From: DIGJ01 sp041821315
Lineage (GTDB): Bacteria; Bacillota; Clostridia; Lachnospirales; Lachnospiraceae
Direction of reading: 5' to 3'
Assembly (NCBI GenBank): GCA_041821315.1
Contig: JBGUEO010000012.1
Span: 46,014 to 110,013, forward strand
Length of the DNA stretch: 64,000 nt
Position numbers and translations under genes: made by a program. Positions within the stretch are counted from its first letter, which is position 1, and each line of letters starts with the position of its first letter. The notes beneath the pieces were generated by a model, which did no database searches, was not told where the DNA came from, and was given only the letters and a program-made list of their open reading frames with translations. Shown one piece after another: positions 46,112 through 54,746 of this stretch.

Positions 46112-47242
46112 GTGGTTATTAAAAAAAATGATAAAAGAATAGCTTGGGTTACAGTGCCCGCTTTCATCTCAACGGATAGATTTATCATACAAGAATTATC
46201 TAAGCATTATAATATCGATTGGTATCTTGTAACTAAAAAAAATGAAGAAATTGATTTTCTGAAATTTATTAATGAAATGGCAAATGGAAAAAGAATTAAA
46301 TTGGAAATCATAGAAATTTCATATAGAAATTCAGATCCTCGAATAGTAGGAGTATATAGTAAGTTCTTGATGGAATTAAAAAACAAAAAGTATGATTTGA
46401 TATATAATGTGATGATTGGAATCCCGTATTTTATGCCGTTGCTACGTGTGATATTAGGGAAAAAACATACATTAGTAGCAATTCATAATGTGCATGTGCC
46501 CAAAGGTGGAACACAATATTTTCCTTCTAAATTGTATACGTCGTTTACTATTAAAGCATTCGATTATTTTCAGACATTCTCTAAAGCACAAAAGAAAGAA
46601 TTATTGAGTATTGCACCAAAGAAGTATTGTGATAATGTATCATTTATGTTAATGGATTATGGAGAACCTACAATTGTTAAGAAAAGTAAAAAAATTACTT
46701 TTTTGAGTTTTGGATATATTCGTGATTATAAGAGAATCGATGTACTTATCAATGCGGCGCAAAAAGCTTTTGAGCGTACAGGCATTAGTTTTAAGGTAAT
46801 CATTGCAGGAAGTTGTGACGATTGGGAAAAATACGAGAAGTTAGTCACTCTGCCCGAGTTATTTGATTTAAGAATTCAGCGAATAAATGATGACGATGTA
46901 CCTAATCTATTTGCAGAATCCGATTATTTTGTGGCAACATATCAAGATATTGCACAAAGTGGAGCTGCAATAATTGCTGTTAATTACAACAAACCAGTTA
47001 TTGCATCAAAACTTGAAGCTTTTGAAAACTATGTTGAAGAAGAAAAAACTGGTTTTTTAATTAAGCCTGCAGATTGTGAAGAATTAACAGAGAAAATTAT
47101 ATATATTCTTAATAACCATCAATCAATTTATTCAAAATTACAAGAAAATATTCATAGAATTAAAATAGAAAGGTTTTCGCCGGACGGAATAGCAAGATTA
47201 TATATGAAAAACTTCGATAAGATAATAAATGATTGCTTATAA
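46112..47242 (+). CDS. Family 4 glycosyltransferase
   Basis: 376 residues from a GTG start with AAAGGTGATATA upstream. GT-B features: KITFLSFGYIRDYKRIDVLI at the domain junction, FKVIIAGSCDDWEKYEKL, and DYFVATYQDIAQSGAAIIAV in place of the usual E-x7-E loop, followed by KPVIASKLEAFENYVEE. Adds a capsule sugar, perhaps the heptose made by the preceding genes. Donor not deducible. Confidence 0.85.
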   Translation: MVIKKNDKRIAWVTVPAFISTDRFIIQELSKHYNIDWYLVTKKNEEIDFLKFINEMANGKRIKLEIIEISYRNSDPRIVGVYSKFLMELKNKKYDLIYNVMIGIPYFMPLLRVILGKKHTLVAIHNVHVPKGGTQYFPSKLYTSFTIKAFDYFQTFSKAQKKELLSIAPKKYCDNVSFMLMDYGEPTIVKKSKKITFLSFGYIRDYKRIDVLINAAQKAFERTGISFKVIIAGSCDDWEKYEKLVTLPELFDLRIQRINDDDVPNLFAESDYFVATYQDIAQSGAAIIAVNYNKPVIASKLEAFENYVEEEKTGFLIKPADCEELTEKIIYILNNHQSIYSKLQENIHRIKIERFSPDGIARLYMKNFDKIINDCL

Positions 47243-47280
47243 TAAGAATTGCTTTTTAATGGCGTATTTTGGTGTAGTAT

Positions 47281-48501
47281 ATGAGTCAAGTAATAACTAC
47301 GGAAAAAAAAATAAGCAAAGAGCAGATAGTAATATTTTTTATGCTTTTCCCACTTCTTAAGCCAGAATCTGTTGATTATACTTTTTCAGGTATAGGAATG
47401 TTATTTAATGTGGGAAGCGTTATAAGCGCTATAATTATTATTTTCTTATATTTGCTAAAAAGAAAATGGCCGTCTAAAATGGTTTGGTTAATTGGATTAA
47501 TCCAAGTTTGGGTGGTATTAACAACATATTTAAATCAAGGAGAAATGCGAAGATCAATTATAGTAATGCTATCGACAATATCTATAGTTTTAATTATTGA
47601 CCTTTATTCTTATCGCCCGGGTGCCTTGATACGAGCTCTGTTTATGAATTTCGAATGGTTGATTTATGGGAATTTATTGTCTATTTTGATGTATTATCCG
47701 AATGGATTGTATTCACACGGTGTTCATGGGGAATTTACATGTTATTTTCTTGGGTTTAAGAACTCGTTTTTTATTTATTGTCTAGTGGCAATTTGTGTTG
47801 CATGTTTCAATATGTTATTACGAAGACAATTTATCAGATCACTGATACTCATTGTTGCTAGCTATTTGTGTGTGCTAATTGCATGGTCAGCTACTTCAAT
47901 CACGGCATTAACAATAACTGTGGGAATTATTATGTATTTATTGATAGTGCCAAACACGAAACTATTTGAATATATTACATTTCGTGTATTGTTTGTTGTC
48001 TCAATTGTGATTAATTTATTAGTGTCGGTGTTTAATATTATTGGAAATTTTGCAATTGTATCAAATTTCATAGTCAATATATTGCATAAGACTACGAATT
48101 TGTCTGGCAGAACAGTTATCTGGGGAATGGCAGCGACAATGATTAGTAAAAAACTAATGATAGGATATGGTATTGGTGAACATATTACTTGGGCTGGATA
48201 CGATTGGTACGGGCATAATCAGTATTTTCAACTTCTTTTGGAAGGTGGAATACCCTGTTTGACTTTGTTTTTGTTGATAATTCTTATTATTGCAAGGCAA
48301 ATGGAAAAGTGTACTGGAACATATACTTATAGTATTTTTATGGCGATTTTCTGTGGTTTATTTACTTTTTATCTGGTTGAGGCAGGAGCAGGGGCTGTTT
48401 TTTATGTTATTTTTATATTGGCATACCATATTAACTGTTTTTTTCTTATGGAAAAACATACAAAACCGTTAAAGATTATTTTTAAGTTTAGGAGACATTA
48501 A
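47281..48501 (+). CDS. Wzy-type O-antigen/capsule polymerase
   Basis: 406 residues with about 10-12 hydrophobic helices and little else. A long loop with WGMAATMISKKLMIGYGIGEH and WYGHNQYFQLLLEGG (conserved H/Q region) is typical of O-antigen polymerases. It would join repeat units on the outer membrane face. It is followed by a short hairpin and the left end of an IS1182-type element. Confidence 0.85.
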   Translation: MSQVITTEKKISKEQIVIFFMLFPLLKPESVDYTFSGIGMLFNVGSVISAIIIIFLYLLKRKWPSKMVWLIGLIQVWVVLTTYLNQGEMRRSIIVMLSTISIVLIIDLYSYRPGALIRALFMNFEWLIYGNLLSILMYYPNGLYSHGVHGEFTCYFLGFKNSFFIYCLVAICVACFNMLLRRQFIRSLILIVASYLCVLIAWSATSITALTITVGIIMYLLIVPNTKLFEYITFRVLFVVSIVINLLVSVFNIIGNFAIVSNFIVNILHKTTNLSGRTVIWGMAATMISKKLMIGYGIGEHITWAGYDWYGHNQYFQLLLEGGIPCLTLFLLIILIIARQMEKCTGTYTYSIFMAIFCGLFTFYLVEAGAGAVFYVIFILAYHINCFFLMEKHTKPLKIIFKFRRH

Positions 48502-48551
48502 TTGTATCCTCATTAAAAAAATGTTTAAATATATATTATGATTAAAGCGTC

Positions 48552-48569
48552 AAAAGGTAATAACCTTTT
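48552..48569 (+). terminator. Small hairpin after the polymerase gene
   Basis: AAAAGGT (48552-48558) and ACCTTTT (48563-48569) around AATA, 50 bp after the polymerase stop and 5 bp before the IS left end. Only 7 bp of stem with TTTT inside the right arm, so weak. Confidence 0.35.
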
Positions 48570-48573
48570 ACAC

Positions 48574-50357
48574 ATATTGAACCTTGAAAATTTAACACAT
48601 AATGAATGAAAAATACCTCTGTTTATGGTAGAATTAATATAGTGGAATGGAGGTATATAAAATGGATTTTTTTACAATAACGTAAATAACAAACAACTTT
48701 CTTTTTGTGATTCCTTTGATTTTTTGACTGCAAGGGAACAACGAATTATAGATAAATCGTGGGCAAAATCATTTGCTGAAATCATCTTTTCCGTAATTGA
48801 TGAAAGTCCTTATGCTGTATTATACAGTGATCTAGATTCCAGACCGAATTCTCTTGTGAATGTTACCGTTGGTGCATTGATTATAAAAGAACTAACTGGT
48901 AGTACCGATGACGAAATTCTAGAATCCCTTATGTTTGATATTCGTTACCAGTATGCCCTTCATACCACACATTTTGAGGAACAACCACTTAGTGATAGAA
49001 CATTGGGAAGATTCCATGAACGTTGCCGCATCTATGAAGAAGAAACAGGAATTGATTTAATTCATGAAACAGTTGTATCTCTAACAGACGAAATGTCTAA
49101 ATTGATGAAAATCGACCGTCAGTTAAAGCGAATGGACATTCTTATGGTTGCTTCCAATATTAAGAAAATGAGCCGTTTGGAACTGCTGTATACCTGTGTT
49201 TCCAATCTTGTAAAACGGATAGTTACTATAAAAATGGAGATTCCCGAAAACCTACAACATTACAGGCAGACAGAGGATAGGAATATTGTGTTCTATCATA
49301 ATCGCAGTGACGAAACCCAAACAAGGATAGATACAGTTCTGAAGGATGCCTCTCTCCTAATGAAGCTGTGCCATTGTCAGTTTGATGAATCCAGTGAATA
49401 TATGCTTCTAGTTCGTGTGTTAAAAGAACAGACTGTTAAAGATGAGGAAGGAAACTATCATCTAAAAGAAGTTGGTGCTGAAGGACTAAACGGAAGTATT
49501 TTGCAAAACCCATCCAATCCCGATGCAACCTATCGTGAGAAAGCAGGAAAACAATACCGTGGTTATATTGCAAATGTAATCGAAGATACTTGTGAAAATG
49601 GAAGTCTTGTAATGGATTACCAGTATGAACAAAATATCCACAGTGACAGTCCATTTACAAAAGAAACCATAGAGCAGCTTGGCCAACAAACAGAAAAAGT
49701 CACAATTGTAGCGGATGGTGCTTTCTCTGGTAGCAATAATAAGGAACTAGACGCTACTAATAACATTGAATTAGTTTATACCAATCTGACAGGTAAGGCA
49801 TCACCAGACATCTATGCAGATTTTAAATTTAATGAAAATGGAACCAACGTAATCCAATGTGCAGGTGGATTTTCACCAAAAAGCTGTTGTTATAATGCAA
49901 AAAATGGTCAGTGTGTAGACTCTTTTGAAAGAAGCCAGTGTGATAGTTGTCCTTTCAAAAAACAATGTAATACAAAACTAAACAAACGAACTGCAAGAAA
50001 AACAATTTCACTCAATGGCAAGAACCGAGTACAGCAACAACGCTATCGAAGTACGGATGAATTCAAGAAATTCTCTGCATTCCGAAATGGTGTGGAGATG
50101 ATACCTTCCATTTTACAAGAAAATATGATATAGATCATATGTCTGTAAGAGGAAAACTTCGATGTAAGTTCTTCTTTGGATGTAAAGCTGCAGCATTAAA
50201 CTTTACCAAGTTATGCAAGTTTTGCATGACACGGGTTACTATACCCAAAAAACGGAAATTGCGTAAAAAGATAGCGGATAGCCGTGCCAGAATAAGGTAT
50301 AAAAGCTCTGAAATGCCAAAAAAATAATAAATGTGTTAAATTTTCAAGGTTCAATAT
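48574..50357 (+). mobile_element. IS1182-family insertion sequence
   Basis: Bounded by perfect 27-bp inverted repeats: the left end reads ATATTGAACCTTGAAAATTT... (48574-48600) and the right end ATGTGTTAAATTTTCAAGGT... (50331-50357). The outermost ATAT is self-complementary, so it may be target sequence rather than element. The body of about 1.78 kb holds one transposase gene with two frameshifts. It is inserted between the Wzy and acyltransferase genes in the same direction as the capsule genes. Confidence 0.9.
48662..50327 (+). pseudogene. IS1182 transposase, interrupted by two -1 shifts
   Basis: Conceptually 555 residues when two single bases are restored. The ATG at 48662 (GGAGG 10 bases upstream) reads MDFFTIT then stops. 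Shifting -1 at a run of seven T (48667-48673) gives MDFFYNNVNNKQLSFCDSF and the main frame, open to 50133. The last 65 residues (YDIDHMSVRGKLRCKFFFG...) are again in the -1 frame, reached at AAAATATG near 50123. The main part has the DUF772-type N-terminus, catalytic Asp in IVADGAFSGSNNK and a Cys-rich segment (CDSCPFKKQC). Either decayed, mis-sequenced, or dependent on ribosomal slippage. Confidence 0.85.
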
Positions 50358-50470
50358 AGATAAAGGAAAAATATAAATACCCTTTTGTCTCTCTAATCAT
50401 ATTATATTTAATACTTTTTTGTAGATTATTAACATTGATTTTGATAATGTGTCAACGAGGAGGGTACTAA

Positions 50471-51034
50471 ATGAAATTTTTAAAGAAAATATTCGTATAT
50501 ATTAAAAAAATGTGTGTGGAAGTTAAATATGTACTGCTTAATTGTATCGTATGTAATATACCTTTTTGGCCCTTTAGATATATTTTATACAGTGCTTTTG
50601 GTATGAAAATAGGTAGGAAATCAAGAATACTGATGCATACAAGGGTATATGCACCAGAAAAGATAAAGATAGGCAAGAATACTTTTGTAAATGAATGCTG
50701 CTATCTTGATGGTCGAGGAGGAATAGATATAGGTTCAAGTGTAACTATTGCAACATATACAAAATTAATTACTGGTTCTCATAACATTGATGACGAGAAC
50801 TTTTCTTATATAGAAAGCCCAATTGTAATTGGTGATAATGTGGCAATTTTTTCTGATTCACTGGTTTTAGGTGGGAGTGTTATTGAAAAGGGTTGTGTAT
50901 TTTCTGCTAGATCATTGGTTAGAAAAGGAGTTTATGAAGAAAAAGGAATATATGCTGGAAATCCGGTTAAATTTCTTCGAATTAGAAAATCATTAGTAGA
51001 ATATGAACAGCAAGGATTTACTGTTTTTAGATAA
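50471..51034 (+). CDS. Hexapeptide-repeat acyltransferase
   Basis: 187 residues. A hydrophobic N-terminus (about 15-45) precedes a left-handed beta-helix with hexapeptide repeats (IKIGKNTFVNECCYLDG, IDIGSSVTIATYTKLITG). GSHN supplies the likely catalytic His, and IYAGNPVKFLR is the family C-terminus. It probably O-acetylates a capsule sugar using acetyl-CoA. GGAGGGT lies 7 bases before the ATG, beyond the IS right end. Confidence 0.88.
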   Translation: MKFLKKIFVYIKKMCVEVKYVLLNCIVCNIPFWPFRYILYSAFGMKIGRKSRILMHTRVYAPEKIKIGKNTFVNECCYLDGRGGIDIGSSVTIATYTKLITGSHNIDDENFSYIESPIVIGDNVAIFSDSLVLGGSVIEKGCVFSARSLVRKGVYEEKGIYAGNPVKFLRIRKSLVEYEQQGFTVFR

Positions 51035-51085
51035 AATTCAGGTGTTACAAAATAGTGATAGAAAAATATAGAGCGAGGATATATT

Positions 51086-51289
51086 GTGAAGGGTTATTCA
51101 ATTCCGATCTTGTTTAAAGAAAAAGAGGAGTGCTGTGGTTGCGCAGCTTGTTATGCAACTTGTCATAAGAATGCCATTTCAATGAAACTAGATGAAGAGG
51201 GATTTGCCTATCCTAGTATAGACGAAACAAGATGTATAATGTGTCAACAATGTATTGAGGTATGTCCGCTAAAAGACAATAATAATTAA
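51086..51289 (+). CDS. Stand-alone 2[4Fe-4S] ferredoxin domain
   Basis: 67 residues from a GTG start with GAGG upstream. Two clusters: Cys16, 19, 22 and 26 (CCGCAACYATC) and Cys50, 53, 56 and 60 before Pro (CIMCQQCIEVCP). The text between, ISMKLDEEGFAYPSIDETR, is exactly that of the N-terminal domain of capsule-locus FrhB-like proteins. The FrhB-like protein at 41344 lacks this domain. It is either a split subunit of that protein or the 5' remnant of a second copy. Confidence 0.85.
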   Translation: MKGYSIPILFKEKEECCGCAACYATCHKNAISMKLDEEGFAYPSIDETRCIMCQQCIEVCPLKDNNN

Positions 51290-51374
51290 ATGTATATTAC
51301 ACAGAATATGAATAATAACGTAATTAGATAAAAGGTTAAGATTTACGACAGTCTGGTTAAAAGGAGATATACAG

Positions 51375-52781
51375 ATGATTAAAAATAAAACTTTGAGAAG
51401 TATTTTTGAAGTTACAGCTAGTAACATAACAACTATTATTGCAGGTATAGTGGTAGGATTTATTATTCCTAAAATATTAAGCTTAGAAGACTATGGTTAT
51501 TATAAGACATTTACTTTATATACCACATACATTGGTCTTTTCAGCCTTGGAATTGCCGACGGAATTGTGTTGAAATACGGCGGAAAAGATTATGAAGAGT
51601 TAGACAAAAAAACATTTAGAAGCTATTTTAAATGGTATTTATTAGTAATTGCATTATTTGTTATTGTTATGTTTATTATAGGAGGAGTGCTGCTTCATAA
51701 TGATGCTCAGTTTTTGTTAATAGCTTTAGGTGTTGAAATAATTGGAGCAAACGGAGTCGGATATTTTCAACAGATTTCACAGATTACGCAACGCTTTAAA
51801 GAATTTTCAATGCGAAAAATATTACAATCTGTATGTAACATAGTAGTAGTTGGTATATTGTTTCTGTTGTATCATTTTAGGGGAGAAGTTCATTATCAAA
51901 TATATATTACATTTTTGCTGATTGTTAATACAATGTTAACACTATGGTATTTATTAACTTATAAGGATATAGTTTTCGGAGAATCAAAAAGCTTGGGCGA
52001 AACTAAGAGTGAAATTTTATCTCTTATTAAAAATGGTTTTCCATTACTTTGGGCAAACCTATGTTCAACCTTGATTTTTTCCTTAGACAGGTTATTTGTC
52101 AATATTTTATTTGACAATTTAACATATGCAGTGTATGCATTTGCGTATAGTATGTTATCGTTGGTGACTGTAGCAACATCTGCAATAGGCACGGTTTTGT
52201 ATCCAAAATTAAAACGAACAAAAAATGAAACCCTTAAAGATAATTATCCACTTTTTTCTAGCGTAATACTTATTTTTGTTTTTGCGGCAATGGCGGTATA
52301 TTTTCCACTGGAAATGTTTATTAATTGGTATTTACCAAATTATACTGGGTCGTTAATAATATTTAGAGTTGTTTTTCCTGGATTATCCATTAGTTCTTTG
52401 ATTACAGTTATAATTCATAATTATTATAAAGTATTGGGGGTAAATTTTTTGTATTTTAAAAAGAGTATTGTTGTTTTGATTATTTCTACAGTGACAAATG
52501 CAATTGCTTATGCAATCTTTAAAACAACAATTTCTATTTCAGCTGCGTCCATATTAACAATGATTATTTGGTATTTGTATGTTGAACAATATTTAGTCAA
52601 ACTTTTTAATGTGAAAAGAAGAGAAAACCTTATTTATATGGTAATAATGACATTAGGCTTCTATGTAATATCAGCGATTAATAAAAATATTATTGGCTTT
52701 TTTCTCTATGTTGTTTTGTTCACTTTAGTCACTATAATCATAAAAAAACGTTTTCTCCTTAGTTTGAAAAAATTGCTGTAA
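51375..52781 (+). CDS. Wzx-type polysaccharide flippase
   Basis: 468 residues with 12-14 hydrophobic helices. The N-terminus (SIFEVTASNITTIIAGIVVGFIIPKILSLEDYGYYKT) fits the MATE-like polysaccharide transporter family, as do NGFPLLWANLCSTLIFSLDR and the C-terminal helices. It flips lipid-linked repeat units for the polymerase at 47281. AAGGAG precedes the ATG. It is the last intact gene before the second transposase. Confidence 0.9.
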   Translation: MIKNKTLRSIFEVTASNITTIIAGIVVGFIIPKILSLEDYGYYKTFTLYTTYIGLFSLGIADGIVLKYGGKDYEELDKKTFRSYFKWYLLVIALFVIVMFIIGGVLLHNDAQFLLIALGVEIIGANGVGYFQQISQITQRFKEFSMRKILQSVCNIVVVGILFLLYHFRGEVHYQIYITFLLIVNTMLTLWYLLTYKDIVFGESKSLGETKSEILSLIKNGFPLLWANLCSTLIFSLDRLFVNILFDNLTYAVYAFAYSMLSLVTVATSAIGTVLYPKLKRTKNETLKDNYPLFSSVILIFVFAAMAVYFPLEMFINWYLPNYTGSLIIFRVVFPGLSISSLITVIIHNYYKVLGVNFLYFKKSIVVLIISTVTNAIAYAIFKTTISISAASILTMIIWYLYVEQYLVKLFNVKRRENLIYMVIMTLGFYVISAINKNIIGFFLYVVLFTLVTIIIKKRFLLSLKKLL

Positions 52782-52894
52782 CTGAACAAGCAAGAGCAGT
52801 ATAACGGTATTGCTATCACATATTAAATAATGCAAGAAAAGAGGATAGTGTCAAATGATGTATGAAAAAACTAAGTCTAAAAAATAGGCTTAGA

Positions 52895-52909
52895 TGAACC
52901 TTGAAAATT
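52895..52909 (+). repeat. 15-bp match to the IS1182 terminal repeat
   Basis: TGAACCTTGAAAATT here equals the core of the left IS1182 repeat at 48578-48592. Flanking bases differ. It may mark a relic end of a related element or a shared insertion target next to the second transposase. Confidence 0.4.
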
Positions 52910-52919
52910 GTAGATATGA

Positions 52920-53107
52920 TAAATTTTGACAGCTCACGCCACCCTTGACCGCACGCAAAAGTAATGCTCTGAACGTCTTACCGACGGCGAAGAACTCAAG
53001 AACAGATAGGTTTCTCCGTCTGATTCACAGCATTATAGCATTGCTTTTGCGTGCCATCAAGGGTAAATCCCTTCGGGATGGCTGGGTTGTAACCTCTGGC
53101 TTGGAAT
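52920..53107. other. GC-rich structured non-coding segment downstream of a transposase
   Basis: Markedly richer in GC than its surroundings and without an open frame. CACGCAAAAG-T-AATGCT (52953-52969) pairs with AGCATT-G-CTTTTGCGTG (53037-53053), extended outward by CCCTTGA/TCAAGGG. Inside and beside it are two AAGAACAGATAG copies (52997-53008 and 53111-53122) and small hairpins closed by TTC/TTCG (ATCCCTTCGGGAT; AGCCTTCGGCTT). On the minus strand it is the region after the transposase stop. It may be the element's 3' end, a structured RNA or a recombination site. Confidence 0.55.
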
Positions 53108-54573
53108 CTAAGAACAGATAGAGCCTTCGGCTTGTAATTTCTGCATTTGAAGAATTGTTTGCTGACCTAGGAAGATGAGCAATTGCCATTTACCAGGCAT
53201 GTTGTTAGCACCTTCCAACATTTCAACTTTGTTGAGTACCTGATAACGATTGTGCTTGTGAGGGCGTAGAAAGTTGTAGTAGGCAACCCAGAGTGCCACG
53301 TTGTAGTTTGCACCTTCATAGTTGTCATAGCCGCAGCTGACCCGGTAAGAAACTTTGAATGTACGATTTAAACGTTCAATCATCTGCTTGTAAGGACGAA
53401 ACTCTTTGGATACTTCATCGTCATTAGTGAGGCCGATTACCTGAGTAATATCAAATTTGAATGCATTTCCAAATTCATGAAGGAATTGTTGGGCAGCCAG
53501 TGGATAGGCACTGTAATCATCGGCAATGAACTTAAATTTTTCTGGTAATTCTTTTAAATGTCGGAAGGCCATACGCATAGCAAGGATACAGGGACCGACA
53601 CCACGATTATCCGATACCTGATAACCAATAATGGAACGGGAAACCACATCCATGATGAACCAGATATAGCCTTTGATTCCACGTACTTTGATATAGGTCT
53701 CATCGGCAGTAAAGGTGTTCCCGGTATTGTAATCGTAGGTATCAACGAAAGGCTTAATGACGATTGCTGCGGTTCTGGCGTAGTTAGCCACCTGCTGATG
53801 GGAAATCTGGATGTTGTACAGATCCTTAAGAGCCTGAGCAGTCTTACGCAGTGATAAACCGAGATTGACATGCATGGTAAGACAAAGGGACATGATATGG
53901 GCATTATGTTTATTGAATTTCAAGGAGGAAGCATTTTTCGGAAGACTGTTTAAATCCATACGAAAGAAATCTAGCGTGAACTCACGGTAAATGTAATGAA
54001 GTTTGTATTCGTTTTTACCATAGTCCTTTTGTAGATGTTCTTTATCGACTTTCTTGAGAGTATGAAGGTAATAGGAGCATTTAGGATTCACGCATTTATG
54101 GACGATGAAGTGCTTTCTGTTTTTTTTGCAACAAGAGAATGACTGCAATGAGGGCAGCGCAAAGAAGAGGTCTTGGAAAACCGATTTTCTTCAGGAGCAA
54201 ATTTGGCATCACAGACTTTGCACATCAACTGACCTTTGGAACCATTGTTCTTATAAAGGAATATGTGAGGTGCACCACAACGTGGGCAGGAACAGTCCTC
54301 AGAAATATCACATTCAGAGCGACGATTCACAGGTTTGATTTTCTTTCCATAACGTTTTTCATAGTAAGGGATTAAATCCTTATAGGTCCAGTCATGATTG
54401 TAATGGAGAATGATAGGGAGTTCATCAATCTTAAATTTTTGATATTTAGGCGAGTGGGAATCATCGAATGCCCACTGTTTGAGAGGAATGTATCTACAAA
54501 TAAAATGTAATAACCAGCAGATTTGTTTATGTTGGTATTGAATAAGTTGAATGAGATAAAGTATAATGTCCAT
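53108..54573 (-). pseudogene. DDE-type integrase/transposase, interrupted at an A8 run
   Basis: Conceptually 488 residues. The N-terminal part starts at ATG 54573 (AAAGGAG 8 bases upstream) with MDIILYLIQLIQY, two Cys-x2-Cys zinc-like pairs (CPRCGAPH; CKVCDAKF) and CPHCSHSLVAKK. The frame then ends at 54088. The -1 frame continues with NRKHFIVHKCVNPKC and holds the catalytic residues: Asp in FTADETYIKVRG, Asp in FIADDYSAY and Glu in QMIERLNRTFK. The switch lies at eight A (plus-strand T at 54120-54127). Slippage on A-AAA-AAA would restore the protein. Element ends are not clear. Confidence 0.85.
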
Positions 54574-54746
54574 GAGCAATGACTCCTTTGTGTTTTTGTT
54601 GGTTTGGCGATTGACATTATACACCAAAAAGGGAGGTCATTGCTTTTTTATTTAAAAAAGTTTTGTAATCCTTGTAACTACAAGGTTTTATATAAAAAAA
54701 GAGGTAGTAAATTTGACATTACCATGAAATTTTGGGAGGTAAGGAA

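Noticed and set aside
48552..48569. Part of the IS1182 inverted repeat
   Set aside because: The hairpin lies outside the perfect repeats and has no counterpart beyond the right end.
52920..53107. CRISPR array or tRNA/rRNA fragment
   Set aside because: Two short copies of AAGAACAGATAG are not regularly spaced repeats, and no tRNA cloverleaf or rRNA sequence is recognisable.
53558..53854. Plus-strand gene inside the DDE transposase
   Set aside because: It is antisense to the catalytic region, with no ribosome site and no recognisable domain.
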